NCBI RefSeq assembly: GCF_000300195.1
Contig: NZ_AMQH01000010.1
Coordinates: 1 to 64,000 of the forward strand
Direction of reading: 5' to 3'
Source: Clostridium tunisiense TJ
GTDB taxonomy: Bacteria; Bacillota; Clostridia; Clostridiales; Clostridiaceae
DNA length: 64,000 nt
Shown: positions 33,555 through 43,931 of the stretch, in pieces
How the letters are laid out: every line of letters starts with the position of its first letter
Numbering within the stretch: position 1 is the stretch's first letter
Notes under the pieces: model-generated
Database searches by the model: none
What the model was told of the DNA's origin: nothing
Seen by the model: only the letters and a program-made list of their open reading frames with translations
Program-made: the position numbers and the translations under genes

Positions 33555-36500
33555 CTATAGTATTGTGGTAATAATTTTCCCTAGAGTGCTCACAAAGTTA
33601 AGCTCATCTCCATTAAACTCCTTCACTTCTGAAGATACAGATAAGTATAAAACTGCCAACACCTTATCCCCTTTTTTGAGTGGAATTACCATAAGAGATT
33701 TCCATTCTGGTATTACCGTTAGGGAATCATACTCACTTATATTATCCCAATCTATAGAACAAATATTTTCTCCTGAAGCTATAGAGTTATAGATTATATT
33801 TTCATTAAAGTTCTCTAAAACTTCCCAGTTTTGAGAAAACTGTTTTCTTACAAAGGTTTTAGCTATATTACCCTCATCAACTATAAATAGACCTATGCTT
33901 TCAGCCTCTGCTATTTCACTTACCTTTCCCAAAATTTTATATATTTTATCTTCGAAAGGATTACTTTCATTTACTAAGTCTACAACTTCTATTAAGGTAG
34001 AAACATTTCTAAAGTCGCCATTAGTACTACCTGTTAAAATTCCACTCAACTTATTAGTTGTATTACCTTTTAGAGAGTAACTTTCATTCCATACCTTAAA
34101 AGTATTTCTTCCACTGTTTTTTGCAGCATAAAGGGCTTGGTCAGCTTTTTCAATCAACTCTTCATAAATCACTGTATGATAAGGGTAGTTTGATATTCCA
34201 AGACTTATGGTAACATCCCTCTTATCCCCCAATATCCTCTCCTGCTGAATTTTGAATCTAATTTTTTCTGCCGCTTCTTTTGCACCTTCTATATCAGTAC
34301 TAGGAAGTATTACAATAAACTCTTCTCCACCATATCTTCCAATAAGGTCTGTTTGCCTTATATTGTTTATTACTACCTCACAAACCCTCTGCAACACCTT
34401 ATCTCCTGTCCTATGTCCAAAAGTATCATTAACATCTTTAAACTTATCTAAGTCAAACATAATTAAAGAAAATTGAGAATTAACCTCACTAGATCTTTCT
34501 ATTTGATTTTGAATAGACTTCTCAAGGTGCTTTCTTGTAAAGGCCCCAGTTAACTTATCAATGGTAGAACTAATTTTAATATTATGCTTGTCTATTATAA
34601 TCCCTAATAATTTACTAATTCTTATACATTCCTCTAAAGAGTCTTCACTAATATTATTAAGAATTCTTTCTGATTCCACATAAACATATCCAAGAACGCT
34701 ATCACTATAGTGATATATATCAGAGTTTCTTCTATTTTCATTAATCACCTGCACTTTAGAGTCTATGATTATAGGAATGCACATAGTCGCTCTAGTATTG
34801 CTGCTCGATATTTTGCAGCTTTTCAAATTTAGTCCCTCTAAGAAATTTTCTTTACTGATAATGGGTTTTAGGGAGTCTCTACACCTTTGAATGATGCTTA
34901 AATCCTTTGGTAACTCATTATCTTTGTTGCTACTTGCTAAAACCTCAAACTTTTTATCTTTTTCTATAATTATACTCGCTTTTGTCGCTAAGGTAGTATA
35001 GCTGATATATTCAATAATAAGCTCCATATTGTTTATATTATTATAACCTAGTCTATTGACTAACCCTTCTATACCCTGAATGTCCTCTCCAGAAGAAAAA
35101 GACCACAATTTCTTTAAAGACTTTATAAAACTTTTATTCTTTAAAATTTTGTTATTATTTAAGTAATTAAATAGCACTTCAATATCCCCTTCATTGGTTA
35201 AGGAGATTGAACTTGCATTTATTTTAGAGAATAACTTTCCACTCTCAAAGTAGTTTTCTATATCCATAAATCTCAAGAAAGGCTTAGTCATATTATTGTT
35301 ATTGATAAAATTTACTCTATACTCTTTTGGCACTTGAAGTACTAAGTCAGAAGCTAATCCACAAGCCTCAAAGTAATAAGTAGCAGCATAGGAATACTCC
35401 TTATCATTAAAATAATAATTTCCTATTTCTGAATATATTCTCCATAGTATTTGAGCTTGTTCATACTTCTTACAAAGCTCTATGGCTTTAGTTAAATTTT
35501 CAATATTTAGCTTGTTGTAAAGAGTACTTTCCATATATATTCTATTACATATAATTCTGCTACTATCGCTGTTAAAGTTTTCTTCCTCAATATACTCATG
35601 GATAGTTTTTGCTTCCTTTATATGATTAGTATCATTTAGAATGATTGCACTTTCATATAAAATACTTAGTTTTTCATTGGTATTTGTAATATTTTTGCTA
35701 ATATCTATTATCCTCTGAGAAATATCCAGACTATAATCTTCTTTAATTAAAAACTCATTAAATAAGGATAATACCTCTAGCTCCCACTTCAATATTGAAT
35801 CGGAGTACTCATAGATTTTTCTTGCTTTTTCTATATAGCTACTTGCCTTTTCCTTATCACCAAATGATAAATTTATCTTAAAAGCTAAAAGATAGTATGG
35901 CACTACTTCTTGCCCATGGCTAGGCCACTTTTCTAGTTGTTCACTACAAAGAACATAATATCTGTATGCCTCTCCGTAGTTACCAAATTTATAATATATA
36001 CTTGCTAGGTAGGTATAATCATAAAAAATCATATTACTATAATCATATTGTTTGGCCTTATTAATAGATTTAATAAAATAGTTATAGGCAGTATTATATT
36101 GCTGTAACATATAGTAAGTAAACCCTATGTTGCTTAAAGCTATTATTTCATTATAGATATCATTGTCTTCCCTACTTAATTCATATACTTGCTTGAAGTA
36201 AGTAAGTGCCTGTTGATTGTCTTGGAGGTAATCACTATAAATTACCCCTAAATTGTTCATGCATCTAACTACCCCATTGGTATAATTAGTCTCATAGCAT
36301 TGCTCTAAACAGCGATTGATATTCTTTAGTGCTTCATGAGCTTCACTATTAACTATAAGTAAGTTACATAGAAAAGTATTAAATATCACCTTATGCTTTA
36401 TATGTTCTCCATCACAAAGGGATATTCCCTCCATACAAGCTTTATAAACATCATCATACCTTTGCTGTGAAAAATATCTTTGACAAAGAACTTTTAGATA

Positions 36501-38993
36501 GCTTAACTGCCCCTCTTTATAATCAATGTGCTCTAATAAGTTTCTCGCTTTTTCTATATAGAAGTTAACTCTATCTTTGTTACTAGTAGAAATAATAATA
36601 TCTAGAATTCTAAAAATTATATCTATTTGTTGCTTTAAAAGTTTATATTCTCCAGCTATTTTTTCTCCTCTACCATAGTGCTTTAAAGCTTCATTTCTAT
36701 TACCATCCTCTAAATAAAGATCTCCAATTTTTAATAATAAGTTCAACTTATTTGTGCTACAATGGCCTTCATAGGTTAGGTTTTCTTCATCTAACAATCT
36801 CGCAGCTTTGGAAAGGTTTCTTATAGCCTCCTCTCTATTTTTTAGAGTTATCATTATTTCAGCATTTTCCATATAGTAGTATAAGAGCTTGTTGTGTTGT
36901 TCTGATTTTTCTAAATGATAAATAAGTTCGCTAATAAAGCCGTTATTATTTTCCTCGTAATACTTGCCTAGTATTTCTGATGCTAGCCTATGCTTTTTCT
37001 TTTTCTCTTCTTTCTCTATGCTTTCATAAATATAAGCTTTTAAAAATCTATTATAGAAATCATAAACAAAGCCTCTATCCTCAATTTTTCTGCATAACAA
37101 TCCCTTTATTATAAGGTTATCAATTATAGCTGTGATTTTTTGCACATCTTCACTAATAAATTCCCTCATAACTTCTATAGAAGCCGGGTTCTCAAATATA
37201 GCAATAGTAGAAAGGATCTCCCAAGATACAAAATCTAGCTTGTCCACTTGATTCTTATAAGCTTCGTACATATTTTGAGGAAGAAAAAAGTTGTCATCAT
37301 CTACTCTATACCATTTTCCCTGATCTTCCTTTATATAAATCATTTTTCTTGCAAATATATCTTTTATGGTTTCTTCTATGAATAGTGGATTTCCCTTAGT
37401 ATGACTATATATATCTTCTGGAAACTTAGTTGAAATTTCTCCTGTATTTAAAACTTGTTTCAACATAAGTCCTATTTGTTCGCTACTTAAGGGCTTAAGT
37501 AAAAACTCAAGTTTAACATTGTCCCTAACTTTTTTCAAAAATTCTATAAACTTTTTATTCTCTAAACATTCACCATCCCTATATGATAGTAAAATCATAA
37601 TTTTTGAAACTTTATTATATTTACTAATCACATATAGGAAAAAATCTATGGTAAATTCATCTGCTTTATCTACATCATCTATTATAATAATGCCCTGCTT
37701 GTCAGCAAAAAATTCTCCTATAAAAGAAGCAATCTTGCTGATAATCTTATATTTCTCCTTGTTTCCCTTTAACGGATTAACAGTTACTGCATTTTTCTTA
37801 TCTGCAATCTCTGGTACAAACTTTACCAGCTCTTGAGCATACTTATTTATTAGCTCCTTATTAGCCAAAGGAACCATTTGTTTTAGTATATCCACAAGAG
37901 GTTTGTTAGAATACTGATTATTAATTTTCACATTATCAAAGGAACTAAATACATAGTCTTCTTTTAAAGACAGTATATATTGTATATGTTTTAGTAACCT
38001 TGTCTTTCCAATACCTACTTCCCCATGTACTGTAGTAACTTTTTTCGATGAATCATATTTAAATATAGAATCCTTAATGGACAAAATTGAAGAAATCTCT
38101 TCCTCTCTTCCAATAATTCTTATATCAAAATTTAATTTTTCTAATTCATTTTTATCATATACCTTATAATTTGTTCCATAAATACTGTTTATGCTAAATA
38201 TAATTTCTTCTATACTTTTATATCTATTTTCTGGTTGAAAATCTATCATTTTTAGTATTATTGTATAAAGCTTTTTTGTGAATACTTCTTTGTACTGATT
38301 GCAACTACAACTCTGAAAGTTGTTAATAATCTCAATTATCTGTCTATTATCTTTGTATAACCCCTTACTTTTTAAAGCTAATACTATAAGAATTACACCT
38401 AAAGAGTATATTTGGGCTGAAAGACTTAAGCTTTCACCCCTTATATATTCTGGTGCATTAAATAAGTTAATTAGTTCTACTTCTGAACTAAATTCACTTT
38501 TCTCTAGTTCTGTGGTTATAATATCCTTTAACTTAATATTAAAATCTTTATTTTTAATATATATATTATCAATATTAAGTCCATTGTATGGCTCTCCTGA
38601 TATCCAAAAGTAATTTGCAGCCTTACATATATTAATAAAATAATATAGCAGGTTTATATCTTTTATTATATGAGTGCTATTTAGTAGCTTCTCGCTTTCT
38701 TCTATAAATTCAGTAGTATAATAATAAGTTCTATAATAAGACTTTTTATTATCTATTTGTTTTACTATACCAAACTCAAGAACCTCTATCATATATGGAT
38801 TATTTAAACTTCCTAAGCTTTCAAAATTTACAGTGCAAAAATCAATAAATTCCTTAGGTACATGCTTAGAATTGAGAATATAAAGTTTTACAGTGCTAAA
38901 GCCTTTTTGAATATCTATAGCTTCATAAACTGAGCATAATCTATTTTGTTTTAAATTATTTACAATTCTGTATCTATTATTAATAATCTCCAC
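33555..38993 (-). CDS. giant signalling protein: pseudokinase-AAA-TPR-GAF-GGDEF-GAF
   Basis: A 1812-residue cytoplasmic protein. Residues 1-270 have a Ser/Thr-kinase fold without the catalytic HRD (GEPYNGLNIDNIYI) and with LKDI for DFG, while the APE region 'NAPEYIRGE' is kept: a pseudokinase. At about 295-560 a STAND/AAA ATPase has Walker A 'GEVGIGKT' near 324-331 and 'IIIIDDVDKAD'. A TPR-rich region spans about 700-1260. A GAF domain lies near 1330-1480. A GGDEF domain has 'RYGGEEFIVILP' (near 1553) and the inhibitory site RQTD five residues before GGEEF, so it is probably an active, product-inhibited diguanylate cyclase. A second GAF-like domain is at 1680-1812. Input signal unknown. Monocistronic. 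Confidence 0.9.
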   Translation of the reverse strand: MEIINNRYRIVNNLKQNRLCSVYEAIDIQKGFSTVKLYILNSKHVPKEFIDFCTVNFESLGSLNNPYMIEVLEFGIVKQIDNKKSYYRTYYYTTEFIEESEKLLNSTHIIKDINLLYYFINICKAANYFWISGEPYNGLNIDNIYIKNKDFNIKLKDIITTELEKSEFSSEVELINLFNAPEYIRGESLSLSAQIYSLGVILIVLALKSKGLYKDNRQIIEIINNFQSCSCNQYKEVFTKKLYTIILKMIDFQPENRYKSIEEIIFSINSIYGTNYKVYDKNELEKLNFDIRIIGREEEISSILSIKDSIFKYDSSKKVTTVHGEVGIGKTRLLKHIQYILSLKEDYVFSSFDNVKINNQYSNKPLVDILKQMVPLANKELINKYAQELVKFVPEIADKKNAVTVNPLKGNKEKYKIISKIASFIGEFFADKQGIIIIDDVDKADEFTIDFFLYVISKYNKVSKIMILLSYRDGECLENKKFIEFLKKVRDNVKLEFLLKPLSSEQIGLMLKQVLNTGEISTKFPEDIYSHTKGNPLFIEETIKDIFARKMIYIKEDQGKWYRVDDDNFFLPQNMYEAYKNQVDKLDFVSWEILSTIAIFENPASIEVMREFISEDVQKITAIIDNLIIKGLLCRKIEDRGFVYDFYNRFLKAYIYESIEKEEKKKKHRLASEILGKYYEENNNGFISELIYHLEKSEQHNKLLYYYMENAEIMITLKNREEAIRNLSKAARLLDEENLTYEGHCSTNKLNLLLKIGDLYLEDGNRNEALKHYGRGEKIAGEYKLLKQQIDIIFRILDIIISTSNKDRVNFYIEKARNLLEHIDYKEGQLSYLKVLCQRYFSQQRYDDVYKACMEGISLCDGEHIKHKVIFNTFLCNLLIVNSEAHEALKNINRCLEQCYETNYTNGVVRCMNNLGVIYSDYLQDNQQALTYFKQVYELSREDNDIYNEIIALSNIGFTYYMLQQYNTAYNYFIKSINKAKQYDYSNMIFYDYTYLASIYYKFGNYGEAYRYYVLCSEQLEKWPSHGQEVVPYYLLAFKINLSFGDKEKASSYIEKARKIYEYSDSILKWELEVLSLFNEFLIKEDYSLDISQRIIDISKNITNTNEKLSILYESAIILNDTNHIKEAKTIHEYIEEENFNSDSSRIICNRIYMESTLYNKLNIENLTKAIELCKKYEQAQILWRIYSEIGNYYFNDKEYSYAATYYFEACGLASDLVLQVPKEYRVNFINNNNMTKPFLRFMDIENYFESGKLFSKINASSISLTNEGDIEVLFNYLNNNKILKNKSFIKSLKKLWSFSSGEDIQGIEGLVNRLGYNNINNMELIIEYISYTTLATKASIIIEKDKKFEVLASSNKDNELPKDLSIIQRCRDSLKPIISKENFLEGLNLKSCKISSSNTRATMCIPIIIDSKVQVINENRRNSDIYHYSDSVLGYVYVESERILNNISEDSLEECIRISKLLGIIIDKHNIKISSTIDKLTGAFTRKHLEKSIQNQIERSSEVNSQFSLIMFDLDKFKDVNDTFGHRTGDKVLQRVCEVVINNIRQTDLIGRYGGEEFIVILPSTDIEGAKEAAEKIRFKIQQERILGDKRDVTISLGISNYPYHTVIYEELIEKADQALYAAKNSGRNTFKVWNESYSLKGNTTNKLSGILTGSTNGDFRNVSTLIEVVDLVNESNPFEDKIYKILGKVSEIAEAESIGLFIVDEGNIAKTFVRKQFSQNWEVLENFNENIIYNSIASGENICSIDWDNISEYDSLTVIPEWKSLMVIPLKKGDKVLAVLYLSVSSEVKEFNGDELNFVSTLGKIITTIL

Positions 38994-39094
38994 TTTATCT
39001 CAACCCTTCCCATATAATACCTTAAGAATATTGTAACACAGCTTTGTAAAAAAACAAATTAAATTACCATTTTTTTCTATTATTTACCTTTTAC

Positions 39095-39961
39095 CTATGT
39101 GAGAATTTCATACCCATCTTCTGTTACTCTTATAGTATGCTCCCATTGAGCAGATAAAGACCCGTCTTCAGTAACTGCAGTCCAATCATCTTCTAACACG
39201 GTAGTTTCAGGCCTTCCCATATTAATCATGGGCTCTATAGTGAAAATCATATTTGGAAGCAATATCATTCCTTCACCCTTTTTGCCTAGGTGTGGTACAA
39301 AAGGCTCTTCATGAAACTCATTTCCAATTCCATGGCCACCGTAATCATATACTACAGAATATCCATGACTTTCAGCATGAGTTTGAATAGCATAACCAAC
39401 ATCACCTAAGGTATTGTATGGTTTAACCTGCTGTATTCCTAAGTCTAAACATTCCTTAGCTACTTTAACTAGGTTTTCTGCTTCTTTTGTTGCATTTCCT
39501 ATTATGTAAGTTCTATTAGCATCACCATAGTACCCATTTAAGATACAAGTTACATCTACATTCACAATATCTCCATCTTTTATAACCCTATCTTCACTAG
39601 GAATTCCATGACAAACCACCTCATTTATTGATACACAGGTGCTCTTAGGAAAACCATGGTATCCTAATGGTGCTGGATATGCTCCATGCTCTACAGTATA
39701 ATCATGAACCCACTTATTAATATCTTCAGTAGTTATTCCAGCCTTAATTCGGTCTCCCACCATATCCAGTACCTCATGGGTTAATTTGCAACTTTTCCTT
39801 ATTCCCTCTATGTCTTCCTCTGTTTTTATGCTTTCTCTTGGGATTTGGTATCCCACTTTAGCTTCTAATTTTGTTATAAATTCATCTTGTTCCATATGAC
39901 ACTTTTTATATTTCTTGCCACTTCCACACCAACATAAATCATTTCTATTTATCTTATCCAT
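39095..39961 (-). CDS. map: methionine aminopeptidase with SEC-C motif (core copy)
   Basis: A 288-residue type I methionine aminopeptidase with an N-terminal SEC-C motif ([16 protein letters not shown]). Metal-site motifs: 'VNVDVTCILNGYYGDANR', 'GGHGIGNEFHEEPF', 'TIEPMI', 'WEHTIRV'. I set the start at 39961, where TGGAGGAATTAGT precedes ATG; a longer frame to 40084 has no good site and would add an unlikely tail. It is closely similar throughout to the island copy at 12631-13500. Confidence 0.93.
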   Translation of the reverse strand: MDKINRNDLCWCGSGKKYKKCHMEQDEFITKLEAKVGYQIPRESIKTEEDIEGIRKSCKLTHEVLDMVGDRIKAGITTEDINKWVHDYTVEHGAYPAPLGYHGFPKSTCVSINEVVCHGIPSEDRVIKDGDIVNVDVTCILNGYYGDANRTYIIGNATKEAENLVKVAKECLDLGIQQVKPYNTLGDVGYAIQTHAESHGYSVVYDYGGHGIGNEFHEEPFVPHLGKKGEGMILLPNMIFTIEPMINMGRPETTVLEDDWTAVTEDGSLSAQWEHTIRVTEDGYEILT

Positions 39962-40119
39962 ACTAATTCCTCCAATATTGATTTTGTTACATATTATTAC
40001 TTGCAATATAGTATTCTTCATTGACTTAGGTAATATTAAGAATTTCTTCATTTTCATTATAGTATAAAATATTGGAAAAAACAAAAATATAAGATGGAGT
40101 AGTTACCCCATCTTATATT

Positions 40120-40773
40120 TTAGAAGTGATATATATAAATATATCTATTAGCTTTATTTTGTAATAACTTTAAGTATTCATATAAAGATACATTTTTCCT
40201 ATTTGCAGTATGCTGAGCTATAAATAAATCATACCTGTTAAGAGCTACATTATATTCTTTTGCATGTATCACTTGGGAATGATATGGATAATTATTCTTT
40301 TTAGGATCTCCATACTGAATTACATCACCTATTTCTAAATAATCATATAAATCCTGAAAATTTGTAAGTGCATCTAATACAATTAATTCCCTGTATTCCC
40401 TTGCCGCATTTCTTCCAACTCCATTTTCATTTCCCCAGTATTTTCTAAAGTACCTAGCACTTCTCCAAGTTAAGGATATCTTGCTCAAATTTTTTACATC
40501 CTTTGTATAGCAAAACCAATGGTTAAAATTTGTATAATCCCGCCCCTTCATTATCATTCCCCCAGCTTTTAGTACTTGGGATATAAAATTAGTGCAATCA
40601 TCCTCCTTAAAAAGAGGATATTCCTTAATGTTAGGGGATTCTGCATAGGCCTCTGCATAAGCCTTAGCAGCACTTCGATTATATACAGTAATTTGCCTAT
40701 TGATTATTTCATCATTAAGTAGAGGCGTAATTATGGCATCTTTTATCCGCGTTAAAAGTTTTTTTCTTTTCAT
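40120..40773 (-). CDS. amidase-domain (Amidase_6-like) protein
   Basis: A 217-residue protein with the putative amidase domain of clostridia and bacilli. The 'YNRSAAKAYAEAYAESPN' region is followed by catalytic 'DDCTNFISQVLKAGG' (Cys near 62), a long middle with 'WRSARYFRKYW', then 'YHSQVIHA' (His) and 'LFIAQHTANRKNVSL'. The family is thought to cleave cell-wall peptide or amide bonds. No clear signal peptide is seen, only a basic N-terminus, which is odd for a wall enzyme; it may be sporulation-linked or anchored otherwise. Confidence 0.8.
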   Translation of the reverse strand: MKRKKLLTRIKDAIITPLLNDEIINRQITVYNRSAAKAYAEAYAESPNIKEYPLFKEDDCTNFISQVLKAGGMIMKGRDYTNFNHWFCYTKDVKNLSKISLTWRSARYFRKYWGNENGVGRNAAREYRELIVLDALTNFQDLYDYLEIGDVIQYGDPKKNNYPYHSQVIHAKEYNVALNRYDLFIAQHTANRKNVSLYEYLKLLQNKANRYIYIYHF

Positions 40774-40903
40774 AATTCCCCTCCTACCTTAAATATAATT
40801 ACTTATAAAAACATATCTATAAAACCTAAAAAATAATTAGTTTACTAACTATATATGCATATTTATTATATTTGATAGCATTTTTTGTTGTTTTTTTTAT
40901 ATT

Positions 40904-41779
40904 TTATTCTCTTTCCTTAGCAATAAAATATAAAGACACTAACCCTGCTCCTGTATGGCTTGCAACCGTTGGTCCTTCAAAATTTATTAAGCACTTTTCC
41001 ACATTGCCATTTTCTCTACATAACTGTTCAAGATGAAGTGCATCTTCTAGGCAATCTCCATGTACTATGCTAATAGTTTGCATTTCCTTCTTATCTGTTC
41101 TTTCAATAAACTTTTCTGCTAGAGTTGCAATTGCCTTCTTACGTCCTCTTACCTTCATCAATGGCGCAAGTTTCCCTTGCTTATCCATATGAAGTACAGG
41201 TTTTACATTTAGTAAAGTACCTACTGCTGCTGCAGAGGATGAAATTCTTCCTCCTCTTTTTAAGTGATTTAAATCGTCAACTGTAAAATAGTGATTAACT
41301 TTCATCTTCGTATTTTCAACAAAACTTATAATTTCTTCCTTTGATTTTCCTTCTTTGATTTTTTCGTAAGCTAAATAACACAATAAACCAAGACCTAAAC
41401 TTGCACATAGGGAGTCAATAACGTTAATATCTGCTTGTGGAAATTCTTCTTTTATATTAAGTACTGCCCTTTTTGCACTATCAACAGTTCCTGTAAGTCC
41501 AGAAGAAAGTCCTATATAAATAACCGATTTATTTTCTTCTGCTAAGGGTCTAAAAATTTCCTCAAATCTAAACACATTAATTTGAGAAGTAGTAGGCATT
41601 TCCCCCGCCCTTAACCCCTCATAAAATTCTTTTATGTTTAAAGTTTTTCCAAAATCATCTTCTACATCTTTCCCTTTAAAGTGACATATTATAGGCGCTC
41701 CTATAATGTTTTCTTGTTCTATAAATTCTAATGGTAAGGCGGAAGCTGAATCCACCACTAAAACTATATTCCTATTCAT
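40904..41779 (-). CDS. DegV family fatty-acid-binding protein (FakB-like)
   Basis: A 291-residue DegV protein. Typical blocks: 'VVDSASALPLEFIEQENI', 'MPTTSQINVFRF', 'YIGLSSGLTGTVDSAKRA', 'DDLNHLKRGGRISSSAAAVGTLLNVKPVL' and 'HGDCLEDALHLEQL'. DegV/FakB proteins hold a fatty acid and present it to the kinase FakA for phospholipid synthesis. Its place just past the fatty acid synthesis operon fits that role. Start at 41779 chosen for GAGGAG upstream. No fakA is visible in the window. Confidence 0.88.
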   Translation of the reverse strand: MNRNIVLVVDSASALPLEFIEQENIIGAPIICHFKGKDVEDDFGKTLNIKEFYEGLRAGEMPTTSQINVFRFEEIFRPLAEENKSVIYIGLSSGLTGTVDSAKRAVLNIKEEFPQADINVIDSLCASLGLGLLCYLAYEKIKEGKSKEEIISFVENTKMKVNHYFTVDDLNHLKRGGRISSSAAAVGTLLNVKPVLHMDKQGKLAPLMKVRGRKKAIATLAEKFIERTDKKEMQTISIVHGDCLEDALHLEQLCRENGNVEKCLINFEGPTVASHTGAGLVSLYFIAKERE

Positions 41780-41967
41780 ATTAATCCATCTCCTCAAACT
41801 CAACATAATTATCTTATATTCAACTATGATTATTCTTTAATTTATTTTCTCTTATTTTATCATGAATTCCATATTAAGTAAAATTTAACTTATAATAATT
41901 AATTTTTTTATAAAATACTTATCTTTTACAATTACCTTTTGCCTATACTAGATTAACCCAATAAGAA

Positions 41968-42000
41968 AATAAAAAACCTTGAGGAATTTTAATTCCTCAA
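41968..42000 (-). terminator. terminator of the fab/acc operon
   Basis: TTGAGGAATT pairs with AATTCCTCAA (41979-41988 with 41991-42000). On the minus strand GGTTTTTTATTTT follows. It lies 47 bases after the accA stop. Confidence 0.88.
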
Positions 42001-42024
42001 AGTTTTCTTTTTATCTTAGGATCA

Positions 42025-42047
42025 AATAATGAATAAGTCCATTTTGT
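42025..42047. repeat. interspersed palindromic repeat, copy C (diverged)
   Basis: Matches the 23-base repeat at 10086 and 50365 with two substitutions (AATGAATaaGTCCATT). It ends in the accA stop codon. Confidence 0.45.
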
Positions 42048-42874
42048 TAGATCTTATCCTCTATAAATTCTCCTATTTTCCTAAATTTATAATAGCGTTT
42101 AGTAAGTAAGGAATCTATGGGTTCACTATTTAGCCTTATTAGGGATTCCTGTAAATTTTTACTAATAGCCTTAGATGCCTTTTCTAAATCTGCTTGTGCC
42201 CCACCTAAAGGTTCTTTAATCACTCTATCTATTATCTCAAAGTTTAATAAATCCTTTGATGTTATCTTCATCTTTTCTGCCGCTTCTCTTGCCTTAGATG
42301 CATCCTTATAAAGAATACTTGCAAATCCTTCTGGAGAAAGAATTGAATAAATAGAGTGTTCGAGCATCCATACTTCATCAGCCACAGCAAGGGCTAAGGC
42401 CCCACCGCTTCCGCCTTCACCTATAACTATAGAAATAATTGGGCACCTTAAGGTACTCATCTCCATTAAGTTTTTAGCAATGGCTTCTCCTACACCTCTT
42501 TCTTCTCCTTCAACTCCACAAAATGCACCCGGTGTATCTATAAAAGTGATCACTGGTCTTTTAAACTTTTCTGCTTGTTTCATTAGCCTTAAAGCTTTTC
42601 TGTATCCTTCTGCTTTAGGCATTCCAAAGTTCCTAGCAATATTCTCTTTTGTATTATTTCCCTTTTGAATACCAATAATTGTTACAGGTATTCCTTTGAA
42701 TTCTCCAATTCCACCTACTATGGCAGCGTCATCTCCATAGTTTCTGTCACCCTTTAATTCTATGAAATTATCAAATACTTTTTCTATATAATCTAGGGCG
42801 GTTGGTCTAGAAATTGCTCTTGCAATATTCACCTTATCCCAAGCTGTAAGCTTTATTTTTATGTTGTTTTCCAT
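42047..42874 (-). CDS. accA: acetyl-CoA carboxylase carboxyltransferase, alpha subunit
   Basis: A 275-residue subunit that with AccD moves CO2 from biotinyl-AccB to acetyl-CoA, giving malonyl-CoA. Typical: '[35 protein letters not shown]', '[30 protein letters not shown]', '[11 protein letters not shown]' and '[12 protein letters not shown]'. Start at 42874 chosen because AGGAG is 8 bases upstream. Last gene of the operon, 28 bases after accD. Confidence 0.96.
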   Translation of the reverse strand: MENNIKIKLTAWDKVNIARAISRPTALDYIEKVFDNFIELKGDRNYGDDAAIVGGIGEFKGIPVTIIGIQKGNNTKENIARNFGMPKAEGYRKALRLMKQAEKFKRPVITFIDTPGAFCGVEGEERGVGEAIAKNLMEMSTLRCPIISIVIGEGGSGGALALAVADEVWMLEHSIYSILSPEGFASILYKDASKAREAAEKMKITSKDLLNFEIIDRVIKEPLGGAQADLEKASKAISKNLQESLIRLNSEPIDSLLTKRYYKFRKIGEFIEDKI

Positions 42875-42902
42875 ATTCACCACTCCTATAGCAAATGCTA
42901 TA

Positions 42903-43763
42903 TTAACTTCTATGAAGCCTTAGTAGCTTTCCTAAGGTTTCCTTAAGTTCATTTCTCTTTACTATTCTATCTACAAAACCTTTCTTTTGAAGGAACTCTG
43001 CCTTTTGAAAATCAGCTGGAAGACTCTCTTTAATAGTTTGTTCTATTACTCTTCTACCTGCAAAACCAATTAATGCATTAGGCTCAGATAAAATTATATC
43101 CCCTAACATAGCAAAGCTTGCAGTAACTCCTCCTGTAGTTGGATCCGTAATCACAGTAATATAAAGAAGTCCCTTCTTATTATGGATTGATATAGCACTT
43201 GAGGTTTTTGCCATTTGCATTAAAGAAAATATTCCTTCTTGCATTCTAGCTCCTCCTGAGCATGTAAAAATAACTATTGGGAGTTCTTTTTCCGTAGCAA
43301 ATTCTACTGCTCTAGTGATTTTTTCACCTACTACACTACCCATACTTCCCATTAAAAATCTACTATCCATCACAGCTATTACAGTGTTATTATTATTTAT
43401 TCTGCCATAACCTGTAACTACAGCTTCCTCAAGCTCTGTTGACTTTTTTAGTTTTTCTAACTTTTCCTCATACCCATTAAAATCTAGTGGATTTGAGCTA
43501 ATAAGTTCTTTGTTAAGTTCTATAAAAGTTCCACTATCAATGATTTGTTCAATTCTTTCTCTTGCTGTTAATCTAAAATGATAGTTACAAAGGTTACATA
43601 CCTTCTGATTTTCTTCCAAATCATTTTTATAAAGAATCTTTCCACAGCCTTCACATTTTACCCACAATCCATCTGGAATTGTGGGCTTATTCTCTTCACC
43701 TTGTGGATTATTTTTCACTTCAATGTATACATTCTTCTTAAATAACCTTTTAAGTTCCAACAT
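42903..43763 (-). CDS. accD: acetyl-CoA carboxylase carboxyltransferase, beta subunit
   Basis: A 286-residue subunit with the N-terminal four-Cys zinc ribbon ([23 protein letters not shown], about residues 37-59). The crotonase-fold core has '[40 protein letters not shown]' and '[19 protein letters not shown]'. Pairs with AccA. Confidence 0.96.
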   Translation of the reverse strand: MLELKRLFKKNVYIEVKNNPQGEENKPTIPDGLWVKCEGCGKILYKNDLEENQKVCNLCNYHFRLTARERIEQIIDSGTFIELNKELISSNPLDFNGYEEKLEKLKKSTELEEAVVTGYGRINNNNTVIAVMDSRFLMGSMGSVVGEKITRAVEFATEKELPIVIFTCSGGARMQEGIFSLMQMAKTSSAISIHNKKGLLYITVITDPTTGGVTASFAMLGDIILSEPNALIGFAGRRVIEQTIKESLPADFQKAEFLQKKGFVDRIVKRNELKETLGKLLRLHRS

Positions 43764-43931
43764 ATTAATACCTCTCTTAGGTTATATATAGAGAACTATC
43801 TTTAAGTAAATCTACATAGTTCTCCTAACATTACTTGTTAATTTTTTATCTTATAAGTTTATAATATTACACTTTAAAATTTTTATGATAACCTATCCCT
43901 AATTATGACTCTATATTTTAAAGTATATACA

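Noticed and set aside
39962..40084. N-terminal extension of the core methionine aminopeptidase
   Set aside because: The SEC-C start at 39961 has a strong ribosome binding site and matches the paralogue; the extra codons are basic/hydrophobic noise without a site.
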